DNA of 64,000 nucleotides, from contig CAUEEP010000178.1 of the NCBI GenBank assembly GCA_958450365.1, forward strand, positions 1 to 64,000, given 5' to 3'. Source of the stretch: Mesorhabditis belari (lineage: Eukaryota > Nematoda > Chromadorea > Rhabditida > Rhabditidae). The position numbers and the translations under genes were made by a program. Below are positions 33,699 through 46,000 of this stretch, one piece after another (position 1 is the first letter of the stretch; each line of letters starts with the position of its first letter). The notes beneath the pieces were generated by a model that saw only the letters and a program-made list of their open reading frames with translations, was not told the origin of the DNA and did not search any database.

Positions 33699-36102
33699 TC
33701 ACTCCGATTTTCTGCGTCGTTCCGGTTTTTTCGGCGCCTCGTCGGATGCTTTCAGTTCAGGCACAGGCTTCTGGCGATAGATTCTGAATTAAATTGATTA
33801 CAAAATTATCAGACCAAGAGTTTTTAAAGGAAAAATGACCAGTCCATTCTTGAAATTAAGCAGGTTATTATTTTCCATAAATCTAAAGTAGTATCACACA
33901 AAGTCAACAAAGAGCACGAACTTCTTCATACAAATTTCTTCTTCTCAAACTTTGCCGGACAAATTTATAGGATCTTTACATTGGAAATTTATAAAGATTG
34001 GAATGTAAAAGTAGTTTAAAAGAAGATATGCTACTGAAACCAAGTTTTTAGGTGTAAAAAACTTCCAAGATTATTTTAACAATTCGCAAAAACGTACATG
34101 TCTTCTCCTTGAAAGATTACAGATTCAAAGACAAGAAAGTTGAGAAAAATTATAAGACCAAGAGTTTTTAAAGGAAAAATGACCAGTCCATTCTTGAAAT
34201 GTAGCAAATTTTAATTTTTTAAACAAGATGTCTCTCTTTTAATAGTCACTTTTTGCAGAAAAGAGATTTTCCAGTTGACAATGAATAAGAAACTATCAAT
34301 TTCTTATTGTTAGCTTTATCAAACTAATTCAAAAGGTTTCAATTAGATCTTTCTTCATTTACTTTACCTAAACTGCCAGAGAATGATGAGACTCATTGCA
34401 ATGGAAATTCCCCTCAACGAGATCATCTCTAATGATTCGTTTCGTTTTGTTACACATCTCGCCATGTCAGCTGAAAGAATTAGGATAGTCAAATGAAAAA
34501 AGCAATAATTATAAATAATTCAGACTCACCAAAAATCACCAGAAACATTGAGGTGAGCGATAACTGACCAGTTGATTTGTTTCGGAAGTTCAAGCGTCCT
34601 TGAATGAGCTAAAATTCAATTTTTCTTTAAAAGCTAGCTTGACAAGTTTTCGGCTTTCAACTCACCTTTGCAAGGATGACAATGTGAATGGAGTATTTGA
34701 AGATTCCCTTTAGGACAACAGCTGGGATGTAGGAGCCAATCACAGCGAACATTGTCGCCCAACAGGCTGCAATGAAGGCAAAAGCGAACGGGGAATGCGT
34801 GGAATAGTGAAGGATGAGAGTGAAAAGAAGCATTTGTTGGATGAAGAGGAAAACCGAGTCGCCATACTTGCTGAAATGGTTATGTTTAGTAAAACAGCAA
34901 GCTGCAAACAGTAAATAAAACAAAGATCAAATTTTAGATCCATTAAATCTCTGAATCTTTGGGTATAAACTTAAAATCTCATTTGCTTTATGGTTTAAGA
35001 AAAAAACCTAGAACTAACTGTGAAAATTTTGTCACTAAAATAGCTGAAAAGCTATTTTACATACGAAATTTTTATACAGATTATGACGTGCAAAAGGCTA
35101 AATTGGGAAAAAGCTGCTGAATAGCAAAACTGTGCCGTTTTTGCGGCTATAAAAGCCGACATTTTCTGTAATTTCTCTCCTTTTTCAGTATTGATTTGTG
35201 TTTCTCTGTGAAAGTTGGGTTAGTTGATCACTTGTGAGATAAAATTGTTTGTTTGAGACTTGTTTCATTTGATACCCACCACAATATCTCAATTGCAACA
35301 CTGACAAACAAAAAGCTCGGGGATTTTAACCCAGAGAAGATCAAAAACTTGAACTTGTGCCATTTTTTGTTTTTCTTTAATCCAATAGTGATATTTTACT
35401 TTAAAAGAATTAGTCTTTCTAATTATAAGATATTCAGCTGAAGAATTATAACAGAAGCTTATTGTTTCAACATCTAAATTCAAATTCACAAGCTCGAAAT
35501 GTTACAAGTTCAAATATTTTTTTTTTTTAAATCGAAACACTTTTCACTAGGTTTCTAATTGTAAAATTTCAAATAGAAATTTTCTTTCTCTCAAAAATCT
35601 CTCACCTAAACGTTGTTCCTCGATGAAAGCCATAGGCGGCAGTTCCCGCACTTCCCAACAAGCCAAGAAACTGGAATCTCTGTCATTGTGAGAGACAAAT
35701 GGCACCTCCCCCAGGCAACAATCACCTGGGGGTATAGCTCAGTGGTAGAGCGCTCGCTTAGCATGCGAGAGGTCTGGGGTTCAATTCCCCATACCTCCAG
35801 AAATTTTTTTGTTTTTGCAAAAACTCACCACTGAAAGCAAACTGATTCCCTGGGCACTGCGGGTGTTCAAAATTTTCGCAAACTGTGGAAAGTAAACAAG
35901 TGTTGAGGCGGCTGTTATCATCACCGAGAACAAACGAGTAAACGCGATTTTCGCACAATTTGCTGAAATTTTTGGCGAGTTATCAAAGAGCATTTTTTGG
36001 TTTACATTTGAAAAAGTCCATCTCGGCGAATAGAACGGTTGTGCAATTTCTCGGGAATAAATATTTAAGAGCCGCATTTGTGTATTGATCGATTTGAATC
36101 AT
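33699..36102 (-). CDS. MPDU1-like PQ-loop membrane protein, 255 aa, 7 exons
   Basis: Exons: 36006-36102, 35829-35962, 35606-35670, 34666-34870, 34530-34608, 34368-34470, 33699-33783; all phases agree and length is close to animal MPDU1 (about 247 aa). The family is multi-pass ER protein needed for use of dolichol-phosphate-mannose and -glucose in glycosylation. Visible signatures are the PQ loop STLVYFPQFAKILNTRSAQG, the segment FIQQMLLFTLILHYS, SYIPAVVLKGI and NFRNKSTGQLSLTSMFLVIF (family form HTGQLS). The C-terminus is short and charged (KKPERRRKSE). The ATG at 36102 directly follows an AATTTCAG acceptor, suggesting trans-splicing or a 5' UTR intron. Intron 2 contains a tRNA-Ala gene on the opposite strand, and intron 6 holds a 45-bp direct repeat. 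Confidence 0.85.
35728..35799 (+). tRNA. tRNA-Ala (AGC), copy 1, nested in MPDU1-like intron
   Basis: A 72-nt cloverleaf: acceptor GGGGGTA/TACCTCC (one G-T pair), D arm GCTCAGTGGTAGAGC, anticodon stem CTCGC/GCGAG with loop TTAGCAT (anticodon AGC), T arm CTGGGGTTCAATTCCCCA. Boxes A and B are intact and a T-run follows the 3' end. It is antisense to the host gene. Confidence 0.97.
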
Positions 36103-36861
36103 CTGAAATTGGGTGAGCTAGTCAAAATGTCAAATTCATCCCAGAAAACGTGTTTTCATTTTAAATCTAAAAATATGGACAACTTTAGCTACCAAGTTAA
36201 ACAAATCAAGCCACCTTTCAGAAATCCCGCCACAAGTCGCCAAGAATAAAAGTATCAATAGCCAGCCAGAACAATTCAGAGTCAACTCGTGAATGTATGC
36301 ATGCGTGAGTGTTCGATCCACCAGCTGGCTCCCTTTTCTTCCCTCTATTGGCTTGTTAGTAGCCTCGGTGGGCTCTCTTCATATAATCGATAGCCCTATG
36401 TTGGATGGCTGTTGAAGAAAGAGAAGGAGGCAAAGAGAAAGGAACGCTCCTAGTCTAGTACTCTTTTCTTTCTCTATAGTGGTGCTGCTAGTGGGTGAAA
36501 AGTCCAAAATCTTGAGTGACAACCTCAAAAAAACTTTTTCTTGTCTAGATTTGCTTATCGGTCGAAGTATTGCCGCTTTTCCCGATTAAATATCATAGTC
36601 ATTTCAAAACACAATCACACCCTAGATAGTTGAACGTGTTCCACTCTAGTGAAAGTTTACCCATTCTTCTTTAAAAAAGGCTTGTATTAGTGACAACATC
36701 TGTAAACCGGTTTAAAGAAAAATCACAGTGAAATACCGAAACGATTGTGTACATGACGCCTAAAGATATACTCGTTCACAGAAGAGATCACAACAAAATG
36801 TTAAAGTGCATGAATTAATTGAACATAAATGACACGTGCATAAAAAGAAATTCTCAAATTC
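36103..36861. other. Spacer upstream of MPDU1-like gene
   Basis: A 760-bp region with no recognised exon. It should hold the MPDU1-like promoter and the 3' UTR of the TLDc-only gene. A purine-rich run GAAAGAGAAGGAGGCAAAGA is at 36416. The distance to the upstream gene is larger than in typical nematode operons. Confidence 0.5.
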
Positions 36862-38419
36862 TTAAATTGTCGTCACTCGAAAGACCTCTAACTCTTCAAT
36901 CTCAAATTGCCCGCCATCAACAAGTGGAGGCGAGTTGAAAGTGGCACAATGAGCCGAGCTTCCCTGAAAATTTACAAAAATTAATGTATTTTAAACGATT
37001 TGTTCCTTAGTTACTGGGAAACTAGGCAAAATTGAATTCAATCAAAATACAAATTTTAAAACGCACCATCGTAAGCTCGTCGACAATCCGAATTGCATCC
37101 CCGTTACCAGATCCAACCTAAAACCAACGTTTGAACAAGATTTATGAAAAATGTTTGAAAACATCACTTTTTAAAACAAAACTAGGCTTGTGGTAAGGAA
37201 AATAGAATATCTTTGGTTTTCTCATGTCGATTAAGCCAAAAATGGTAAAATTTCAAATATTTCGAATTAAACAAAAACTCACTATCAACGATTTATCGGT
37301 GGCAGTCATAAAGAATTCTGGTGCATTCTTGATGGCATGACCAGCCCAATTGTAGATAAGCTGAAAAAGGAGATTTAAACTGCTAGACTAATATAAATTC
37401 ACCGGTAAGCCACTCGAATTGGTGTTTTCTAGTCGGAACACATAAGACTCACCAGTTCCAAAGTACCTAAAAATTTGCAAAATATATAATCAAAATAGTT
37501 GCAACACTTACTTCCTCTTTTTGCGTTCATTGGAGTCCTTTCGCTCAATCCACGAGGAGCTGCAATATGCACCAAAAATCTCACCATCAATTGTTCGAAT
37601 AACCATAATTGATTGTTCGGCGTCTTCAACTCTAAAAAAATGAAATTCTATGGCATTTGAAGTAAAAAAACCTTGCCCAAAAGCGGCTGAACGAGATTCC
37701 ATCATCGGTGAGACGATAAAGGAGTTGTGGAGTAGTGAATTGATAACGCGATGGAAGATTCTTCATGAGATACGCGGACTGCTCATCGTGAACTAAAAGA
37801 AACGACTTTAGCAAACTAATATAATACAAAACAAAAATTTGTCAATTTCATGGTTGATTTGACCCTCGGATTTTTAGCAATTTCAAGTAGAAAACATTCA
37901 TTTTTGCTTCAAATGATCAAGCAATCGCCCTAAGGCGAAAAAGAAATCAACATGAATTTGTATTATTCTATCTTTAGCTGCAATAAATACTTAAATAACG
38001 TCGTATCTAACAAGCTAATTTAAATTCCCCAATAGCATTGCTTTGGAATGATCGTTGTTGTCCTATATAGGTTACGCATTTGTTTTTAACCTTGAAAACG
38101 GAAAAAGAGCTTATCATACCAATTAAATAATACCGCAAAACCTGTTTCTTGTTTGGTAATTATGGAAGTGGTAAAAAGTAAAGGGAAAATTACCCCTCAC
38201 AAATAATTTTTATTTTGCATGTACCCTTAATAATAAACAAGGACCCTTAACACCATACTTGCAAAAACACTCACGGATTGTGCTCCGAAAAGACTCGTCG
38301 AAAAGTTGCGAGGGTAGACGACGCATGATAAATGAAACAGCTGGCAGATAGGGCCCTTCCTCGTCCACATCAACCGCACAAGCCTTCGGAGATCTCCTCA
38401 CTCTGCAACATAACAGCAT
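36862..38419 (-). CDS. TLDc-domain protein, 226 aa, truncated paralogue of the TBC1D24-like gene
   Basis: Exons: 38275-38419, 37672-37792, 37512-37631, 37403-37466, 37283-37360, 37067-37117, 36862-36963; phases agree. The protein is almost only a TLDc domain: TTPQLLYRLTDDGISFSRFW, GEIFGAYCSSSWIERK, YFGTGESYVFRL, LIVGSGNGDAIRI, CATFNSPPLVD and FEIEELEVF at the end. Each piece has a counterpart, with the same exon boundaries, in the neighbouring gene at 40084-42367. No TBC exon lies upstream. ATG 38419 is the only clear in-frame start, but the exon begins just after an acceptor-like TATGTTGCAG, so the true 5' end is uncertain. TLDc proteins act in oxidative-stress responses and V-ATPase regulation; this one's role is unknown. 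Confidence 0.75.
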
Positions 38420-38839
38420 TTTTCACGATACAGAGACACCCAGAGATTCGTTTGTATTCTAAAAACACAATAATCGACACCGGGATAAAAAGGAGGAAAT
38501 TGGAGAGATGGGCCCAAAAAACATGCAAACATTTTGTACTCAAATGGTGAAGAAGTGTACTTGGGCTACAATTTAACGCTTTTCATATATTTTTTCGTAA
38601 TTTAGCGCTTTTGTAGGCTTTTCAAAAAAATACTATCGTTACGCACTTTTAAGCATAGATTCTTGTCTTAAAATGATTAAATTGTTAAAAGAACGGGACT
38701 ATTTTGAGGGAAAAAGTTGCTTTGAAAAGCAACGACGCAAATGGAACTGTTTCGAAAATAATGATTTTATAAACACAGTTAATGGCTATTCAATTTATAG
38801 GCTGAACATCTTTTGTCAAAACTTGTGAATGCGAATTTT

Positions 38840-39540
38840 AAAACAGGGTCTATCCCAAAACAGCGCCGCCAAAACAGCGCCGACCAAAACAGCGCCGTAC
38901 CCAAAACAGCGCCACCCAAAACAGCGCCAATGCAAAAACGCCCAAAACAGCGACGAGCAAAAAAAATTATTTTATAGATTTTTGCTTTTGCTTTTTCTTT
39001 GCTGTTTTTAACTTTTTCTGTCCACTTTTTGTGTTTTTAGGGTAAAAAAGGCGGAGAATCCGATTTTTTTAAAGCTTTACGCATAGAAACCTGCGATAGC
39101 GTTTATAAAATTGGCTTTAACCAAAAATAACAATTTTTTTCCTTTTACGGCCTGTTTTTTAACATTTTCACTAACTTTTTATTTCTACTACGGTTCACTT
39201 GAAAGCTCTAGCCGTTTATGTTCATCATCGCTAGTGTTATGATGTTTCAGAGTCTCTTGGACTATTAATTTCATGCTATTTTAATGTTTTTTATGCATCG
39301 TTTAATTGTTATCGTTTATTGTTGTTGGTCATGTTATTTTTAAATAAATTATCAAAATTAAAAGCTGCTAATAAAAAAAATGAGTGTACATTGTAAAAGA
39401 AAAAAAACTTTGTTTTGCATCGGCGCTGTTTTGGGCGTTTTTCATTGGCGCTGTTTTGGGTACGGCGCTATTTTGGGTGGCGCTGTTTTGGTCGGCGCTA
39501 TTCTGGCGGCGCTGTTTTGGGATAGACCCTTAAAACAAGC
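38840..39540. repeat. Foldback element whose arms are tandem AAAACAGCGCC arrays
   Basis: The left arm (38845-38955) has at least seven AAAACAGCG(C/A)C units with variable 1-9 base spacers; the right arm (39413-39533) is the ordered reverse complement (GGCGCTGTTTTGGG, GGCGCTATTTTGGG, and so on). The outer flanks AGGGTCTATCCC and GGGATAGACCCT pair too. The loop is about 455 bp and A/T-rich. An isolated CCAAAACAGCGCC is also at 10979. It sits between the TLDc-only and TBC1D24-like genes. Confidence 0.85.
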
Positions 39541-40004
39541 TGATAAACTTATACGCAAATTGGATTTTTCTTTGTTTTTCTCTGTTTTGGTGCTTTTTGA
39601 GAAGCTCTGCTTATCCAAAAACGAATCACTAATAAATTTTATTGCAAATTTTCCAGGCCTTTATCATAATGTACCTGAATCAAATCAGAATCAAATTAAA
39701 GCTGTAAATAGAAACAAAAACAACTACAGAACGAATAAATATTGCACTGACGTTTTTGAATCTCAAAAAGTCAACGAAAATGGAAAATTTGGCATATGAG
39801 AACTTTTATATATGGCAAGCGTGGAAATGGAAGTTTGGATTTTTTTAAAATGCAAAATAAGTGAAAAACAAATCGATTAGAGCAAAACGCAAAAAGTGAC
39901 TAGGATGCAAAAAAATGTAAACGCAAGCAGTCTAGTGCCTTGAATCTTGGCTTTACTGCCATTTCAGTGCGCTAGATGACAAGCGTTTACGAGTTTCTTA
40001 AAAT

Positions 40005-40010
40005 TTTATT
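40005..40010 (-). terminator. Poly(A) signal AATAAA of the TBC1D24-like gene
   Basis: On the minus strand AATAAA lies about 75 bases past the stop codon at 40084, a usual place for a nematode polyadenylation signal. Confidence 0.6.
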
Positions 40011-40083
40011 GATTACTACAATACAGATACTAAACTACTGGCAGAATTGAATTTTTGGATTAAATTGAACTAAATGAAAAAAT

Positions 40084-43000
40084 TCATTGAGTCGAGCTCA
40101 CATTGAACACCTCCAATTCGTGAATATCGAAAGCGCGAGAGTCGACGAGTGGCGGAGAGCCGAAAGTCGCTGATTGGCCAGACATCCCACAGCTCAACTC
40201 CTCCGAGATTCGAATAGCATCTCCTGTTCCCGATCCAACCTAAATTTGATGTTATTGTCTGAATGTTTTTTGATAGTTTCTAATTCGAAATTTGCAAGTA
40301 AGTAGTCTGTTTTGGGGTACTTTGTGTATTCCTATTTAGATTTACTATCAGTTGTGAATTGCAAGCGGGTTCGAAGTAAGGGTACCACTTTCAGATTATC
40401 GTATTACTTTTGGTGAGTAGTGGGATCTTTCAAATTGTACTTTGAACCTAAAAAAATCAAAGTACAACCTTTCTAGCACACCAAGTTCTCCTTTCAGCAT
40501 TTTGTTTGTCAGAACCGAACCCAAAACTATTAGGTTGGCAAGAAAAAACCGTGGAATTTTTTTGTCTCTGATTTCTCTAGCGCTTTGAGCATCAGAGTAT
40601 TTAATAAAGGAGTTTGTTTACTTCAATTCTATCCTATTGATCGCTGAAAAGTCCAAATGAAATTCGTTTGCTTGTTAGCTTTATTTTTATTTCTTTGGAG
40701 GCTCCTCAAGAGCTGCTCAATGGTCATCTTCGACGTGTCATTTTGTTTTTTGTCAAAAAAAGTTCCAGTCAAGTAGGTTCATGAAGAGATTCATATTTTT
40801 TTATGGACAAGACTACAAGATTTTCATTTTTTCCGGAAGCTAGCTGCAGAACTTGAGCACTTCGGGGACCGAGCTGAGGTCGAAAACGGACTCCGAAAAC
40901 TCCGTGGTTTCTTCGACCGCCAGCCAAAGAACTTTTAGGAGAAAGGAAACTGTGCTTTGCTCAATAAATGGTGATTATCTTGAATAAATACAGGCTTTAG
41001 TTTTTGAGAAATTATTGTACAAACTTTTTCTACGAACTTTCTTGTCAACCTAATAACAACTTTATATCGAAAAACAAGGTTTTGAAAAAATTCAGTCGTA
41101 CTGTTACATCAGGACAATCAGTAACTTCTAATACTTCCAGAAACAGAAGAGAAACAGCCAAAGCCCTGCTTTACAACCCTTGAAAATCCATTGATCAACC
41201 AGAAACTTTGGTTCTAGCCTGGCCTTCTAAGCACGAATCCTGATCTGGAGCTTAACAGTTCATGATTTGGGGTTTTTCCAAGGTTTACAGTGTCTTGTTA
41301 GTGACTTACAATCATCAGTCTATCTCCGGCTGCCATGAACATTTGCGGAGCCTTGTCGGGCTCATCCGATGAATTGCCAACCCATTGATAAATTATCTAA
41401 AAGATTAATGGTCATCTGTCTACAGCAAGCTTCTACCGGTAAATCGGCGATATCATTTTTGTCAACGCGAAAAACAAACGATTCCCCGGTGCCAAAGTAT
41501 CTAAATATTTGTGTACAATAGCTACAACAGCTTCAACTTTCTCACTTTGACTTTGATCTCTCTTTTCGATCATTTCTCTCCGACCACGAGGCACTACAAT
41601 ATGCACCCAATACTTCACCCTTGATCGATTTGATGATGAGTAGTGATTGATCGGCTTCATCGACTCTGAAAGTTAACCAATCTACTGTCAAGAACTGTCT
41701 GTACTTGACTAATTCTTTACATTATTCGATTTAGCAAATGGATACAGTTGGCTGAGCTAATCTAGACTTTCTGAAACTTTTGAATGGTTTATGAGCAATT
41801 TGACATTGTCTTATAGTTACAGTACTGGACAATGAAATATCATCTTTGGAAAAAGGTCGTCACTTTCGCGCGTCTGTAACTCCCTTGTCTTTGAGTTTAA
41901 ACTATTAGTGTTATACATTTTCTGAAAGCTCTTTTCAAGGGCTACATAATGGTAATATTAATATTTAGAAATACGGTAAAGACAATGGAGTTACAGATGC
42001 ACGAAAGTCACGATCTTTTTTCAAGTATGATATTTCATTGTCCAGTAGTGTAGCTAGCTATCTCCAGCTTCTAAAACTTTTGCAACAATTCTCGACATTT
42101 CAGACATATTTCTTACTTTGTCCAAAGCTGCGTGAATGAGGCTCCATCTTTGCTGAGACGGAACAACAATTGTGGGGTGCTCAATTGTAAACGAGCCGGC
42201 AATGATTGCATGATGTAAGAGGCTTGATCGGGGTCAACTGTAAATAAAATCTTTATCTACAGTACAACTTTTCACTTACCAATCACACTTTGAAAGGCAT
42301 CAGTGAAGAGACGGGCCTTCGACGGGCGCTTTGCCTTTGATACCTTTGCTTCAACTTCCGAAGCCACCTAAAATCTTTGACATAAAATTTAATCTAAAAC
42401 ATCTAAAACATAGCAAATCTTACGATACTGTAACAATGGTCAAAATTTTACCATAAACTTTTTAAGAAAAGATAGTGAAAAGATAGCTATTGTAGTCTCT
42501 GTAGTTCCACTGTACAGAGTGGCCCACAGCGCCGCACTTTAGAGGGCCTAGATTGGCCAAAATTGAATCAATCGTTGATTTTTTTGGAGATAAACCTTAA
42601 CTTTGTCTCCTGGAAAGGTGCCTATTATCTAATCGATTCAAGCTTTCAACTTTCTTATATAGTCTTCCAAAGTAGAGAGCCGATCGTAGCCGAGCGACAC
42701 TTGCTTCCCAACTTTGGAAGGGTATATAAAAAGTTGAAAGCTTGAATCGATTAGATAATCGGCACCGTTTCAGAAGAAATACTTAAGGTTTACCTCCAGA
42801 AAATCAGAACGATCGATTCAATTTTGGCCAATCTAAGCCCTCTAGAGCGCGGCGCTTTAATTGTGGACCACCATGTAGACCAGTCATACTATAACCTAAC
42901 TGTAAAAGTTATGGTGTAGCCTTACTATAGACCTGTAGTATTTTAACCTTACTGTAATCCTACTATAGATTAGTTATACTGTGACTTTACTTGTGTTTTA

Positions 43001-46000
43001 CTGTACATTAGTCAAACTGTTCCCTTACTGTAGCCCAGTCATGCTGCTGTAATCTTCTTGTAGTCTTACTGTAGATCAGTCATACTGGAATCCTACTTGA
43101 GTACTACTGTGGGCTAGTCAAAACTGTAATCGTACTGTAATCATACTGTAGCCTAACTGTAACCGTACTCTGATCATATTTTTCACTTTATGCACCTGTT
43201 TCTCAAAGTGTTCCTGAAAGCGTTGAATCGTTGAGCTCTTCAGGTTCCGAATCCGAATGCAAGTCTCAATGAAAGTGTCAGCAGAAATCTGAAAACATAA
43301 AATTACAGTTTTTAGAATCTCAATCTTTTTCATCCACCTCACATCCCTTCGCCGTGTTCATGATCTCCTCTTTAACTGCTCGAATTCTCTCTTGTTGCCC
43401 CATTCCACCATAACGGTCCGTGTTTGAATCCTAATAGAATTTTAGTTGAAAATTTTATTATACAAACCTTCTGCGATTTTGCCCAAATATAGACAATAGC
43501 GATGGCGGCACGGAGGATGAACTTTTGCCCTTCAACAAGATAACAATCCATCACACGAACAACGTAGGTAAGGGGGAGGCCCCGGAAGATCCATTGTAAA
43601 TAGTCACGCATCTAAAAGCTATTTTTGATAAATTTAAACTCTTTTGGAATCAGACATTTAAGTTAAACTTGTTTCAGTCAAAGTTAGTGCGAAATGAAAA
43701 GTGGATTACGGTAGAAAAAGAAACTATTTTCTCTTTGAGGATCTGAACGTCACATCAAAAAGGGAAAACTGGTCGCTGAGCAAAAAATAACTTTGCCATA
43801 AATGTGTTAAGTTTAAATTTCCACTTGTCAAATTGTTTTATCAGATCCTCACCGTTTCCACGATCACGCTATCATCGGTAGTGTTGCATCGTCTTTTCAA
43901 CAAAGTGTACGCGGATGATTTGTGCTTTTTGATGAGCGCGAGCACTGTGTAAGCCGATGCATACCATTCTTTCGTCGATTTAATCAGGAAACCCTGAAAA
44001 AAGTCAATTTTCTATGTTACAAATCATTTTTTTCAACTGAAAATGGTAACTGAATTGACAGATGAGAGGTAGTAGAGGGATAGATGGGAAAATCAAGGAT
44101 TGACACATGCTGGGGATAAGGGGAATAGGTTGAACTATAGTGTTTAGAAAACAAAAATCCTTATCTAAAGATATTCTTATAGAAATTTGCATCTTTCTCT
44201 GGTAGTTTTAGGTTAGGGAATTACTGCATTGCTTGTAATAGTCAAGTTTTGTAGAAACACACCCTTAATTTGTCATTTTTTGATTTTTGAAACAACAATT
44301 GCGTTTTCTAAAAGGGTATGGCTAGGAAAAACTACCGTAACTTTAATTTTGCTCATAAGCTCTAAATTAAACTATTCTTTAGTTATTTGCTATAAAAATA
44401 GGCTTAAAAAAGTTTCCATCATCTACCGCACAGTGCGGGATTACGGTAGCTTGAAAGCCTGACAGTCTGACCATCAGCTGAGCTTTGTAGCTGTATAGTG
44501 CTCAGAGGTATGGTAGCTTCTAAGCAGTATGATATAGGGTTACGGTAGCTTTGTTGTTGGGTAGTAAGAGGTACTGAAACTTTTACCTAACGACTTTTAG
44601 AAAACAATCAAATCAAAACAATCATCTCAAAACAATCAAAACAATGAACAAACGATCAAATGGAAACCAATCTAATCATGAATTTTAGAAGCTTAAGGCT
44701 AAACCATAGAAAGATGCAAGATATTTTTTTGGTATTGTTAATTGAAGTGATTAGGGGATAAACCAAAAATCTCCTCCATACAAGGGTCAAATGAACGAAT
44801 CGGTTGAACTAATCGGTGAGGATCAGGGCTGTTCTAAAGCCAAAGCCAAAGCCAAGCCAAAGCCAATGACTTTCAATCGGTCTTGGCCTAGATTTTCAGC
44901 CTTACTGTTGGATTTAGCCTAAAACCTTGGCTTTGGCTCGGCATGGCCTAGAAAGAACAGTCCTGGCGGAGGTTATTGCCCACTTCATGTACACATGCAC
45001 TTTCTCTTTTTTTTTCATTCATTCTATGCCTACCATGGGAGCATTCTTTCTCTCCCAACGACTCCTTTCATCGATATAACCATTGAATGTCGGGGGACCA
45101 CGAGCACCCCAACGACGCTAGAAATACACAAACACTGAACAACGAAAGTACGAAAAAACGACAAGACTTCCTTATTTCAGCCAGCTACTGCACGTTATTT
45201 GATTCAGATCTGAATCCAGATTTGAATGATGTTACCTTTCGTAAAAGGTACTCCGTGCAAGCGTAGGCGTCAGTATCCGACATGAAGTGAAGGAGAAGGG
45301 CGCATAGAGGGTACAAGAACTAAAACGGGTTCAATAAATTCAATAAAAAAATAGTCATAGTAATGAAAATTGGTAAGATTTAAAAAATCTTAAGATCTAA
45401 TGAAGTTTATGAGCTATAAATTGCTAGTAATCAGTTTACCCATTCCCTAAACAGAATGATTCTTTCAGAAACTGTATCCAAGCACATATTTTATCTGTTA
45501 GACTTAAAAGGGAAAGGCAACCGTAGGATGAGATAAGCCATCCAACGCAGAATTTTACGCTGATTCCGAATCTGATTTCTGTTTTTGCCAAATTGCTTTC
45601 TATAAAAAGTTATACGTGTTTTAAGTTTTAGGGTGAAAATTTGACGCCGAGTCGATGCCGATGCCTTTATCAAGACTTTCTTAAAGGTCCCAAACACGGT
45701 TTGATGGTCTAGTGGATAAAACGCTTGCATACAAAAAAAAGCGCTCCATTTTTTGCTCGCGTTCGATTCCTTTTTAGCAAAAAGCCATTATTCAAATATC
45801 TGATTTGAATAATGTCTTTAAACCCACTGGAGCCGAGGTGAGTGTAGGATGATCGTTCTCAACCATTCCCAACAAGCGCAACAATCTCATCGCTCCATCC
45901 TCGTTCAGCTCAAAGTTGTTGAGCACGGCGCCCTCCTCTCGGACAAAAAGCGGATGGTGAATTTTGACTGAAAAGGAATTTTTAGCCAAGATCCAGTTGT

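Noticed and set aside
39380..39799. 139-codon plus-strand ORF
   Set aside because: The GAVLxGAI-type repeats are a translation of the AAAACAGCGCC array in the right foldback arm.
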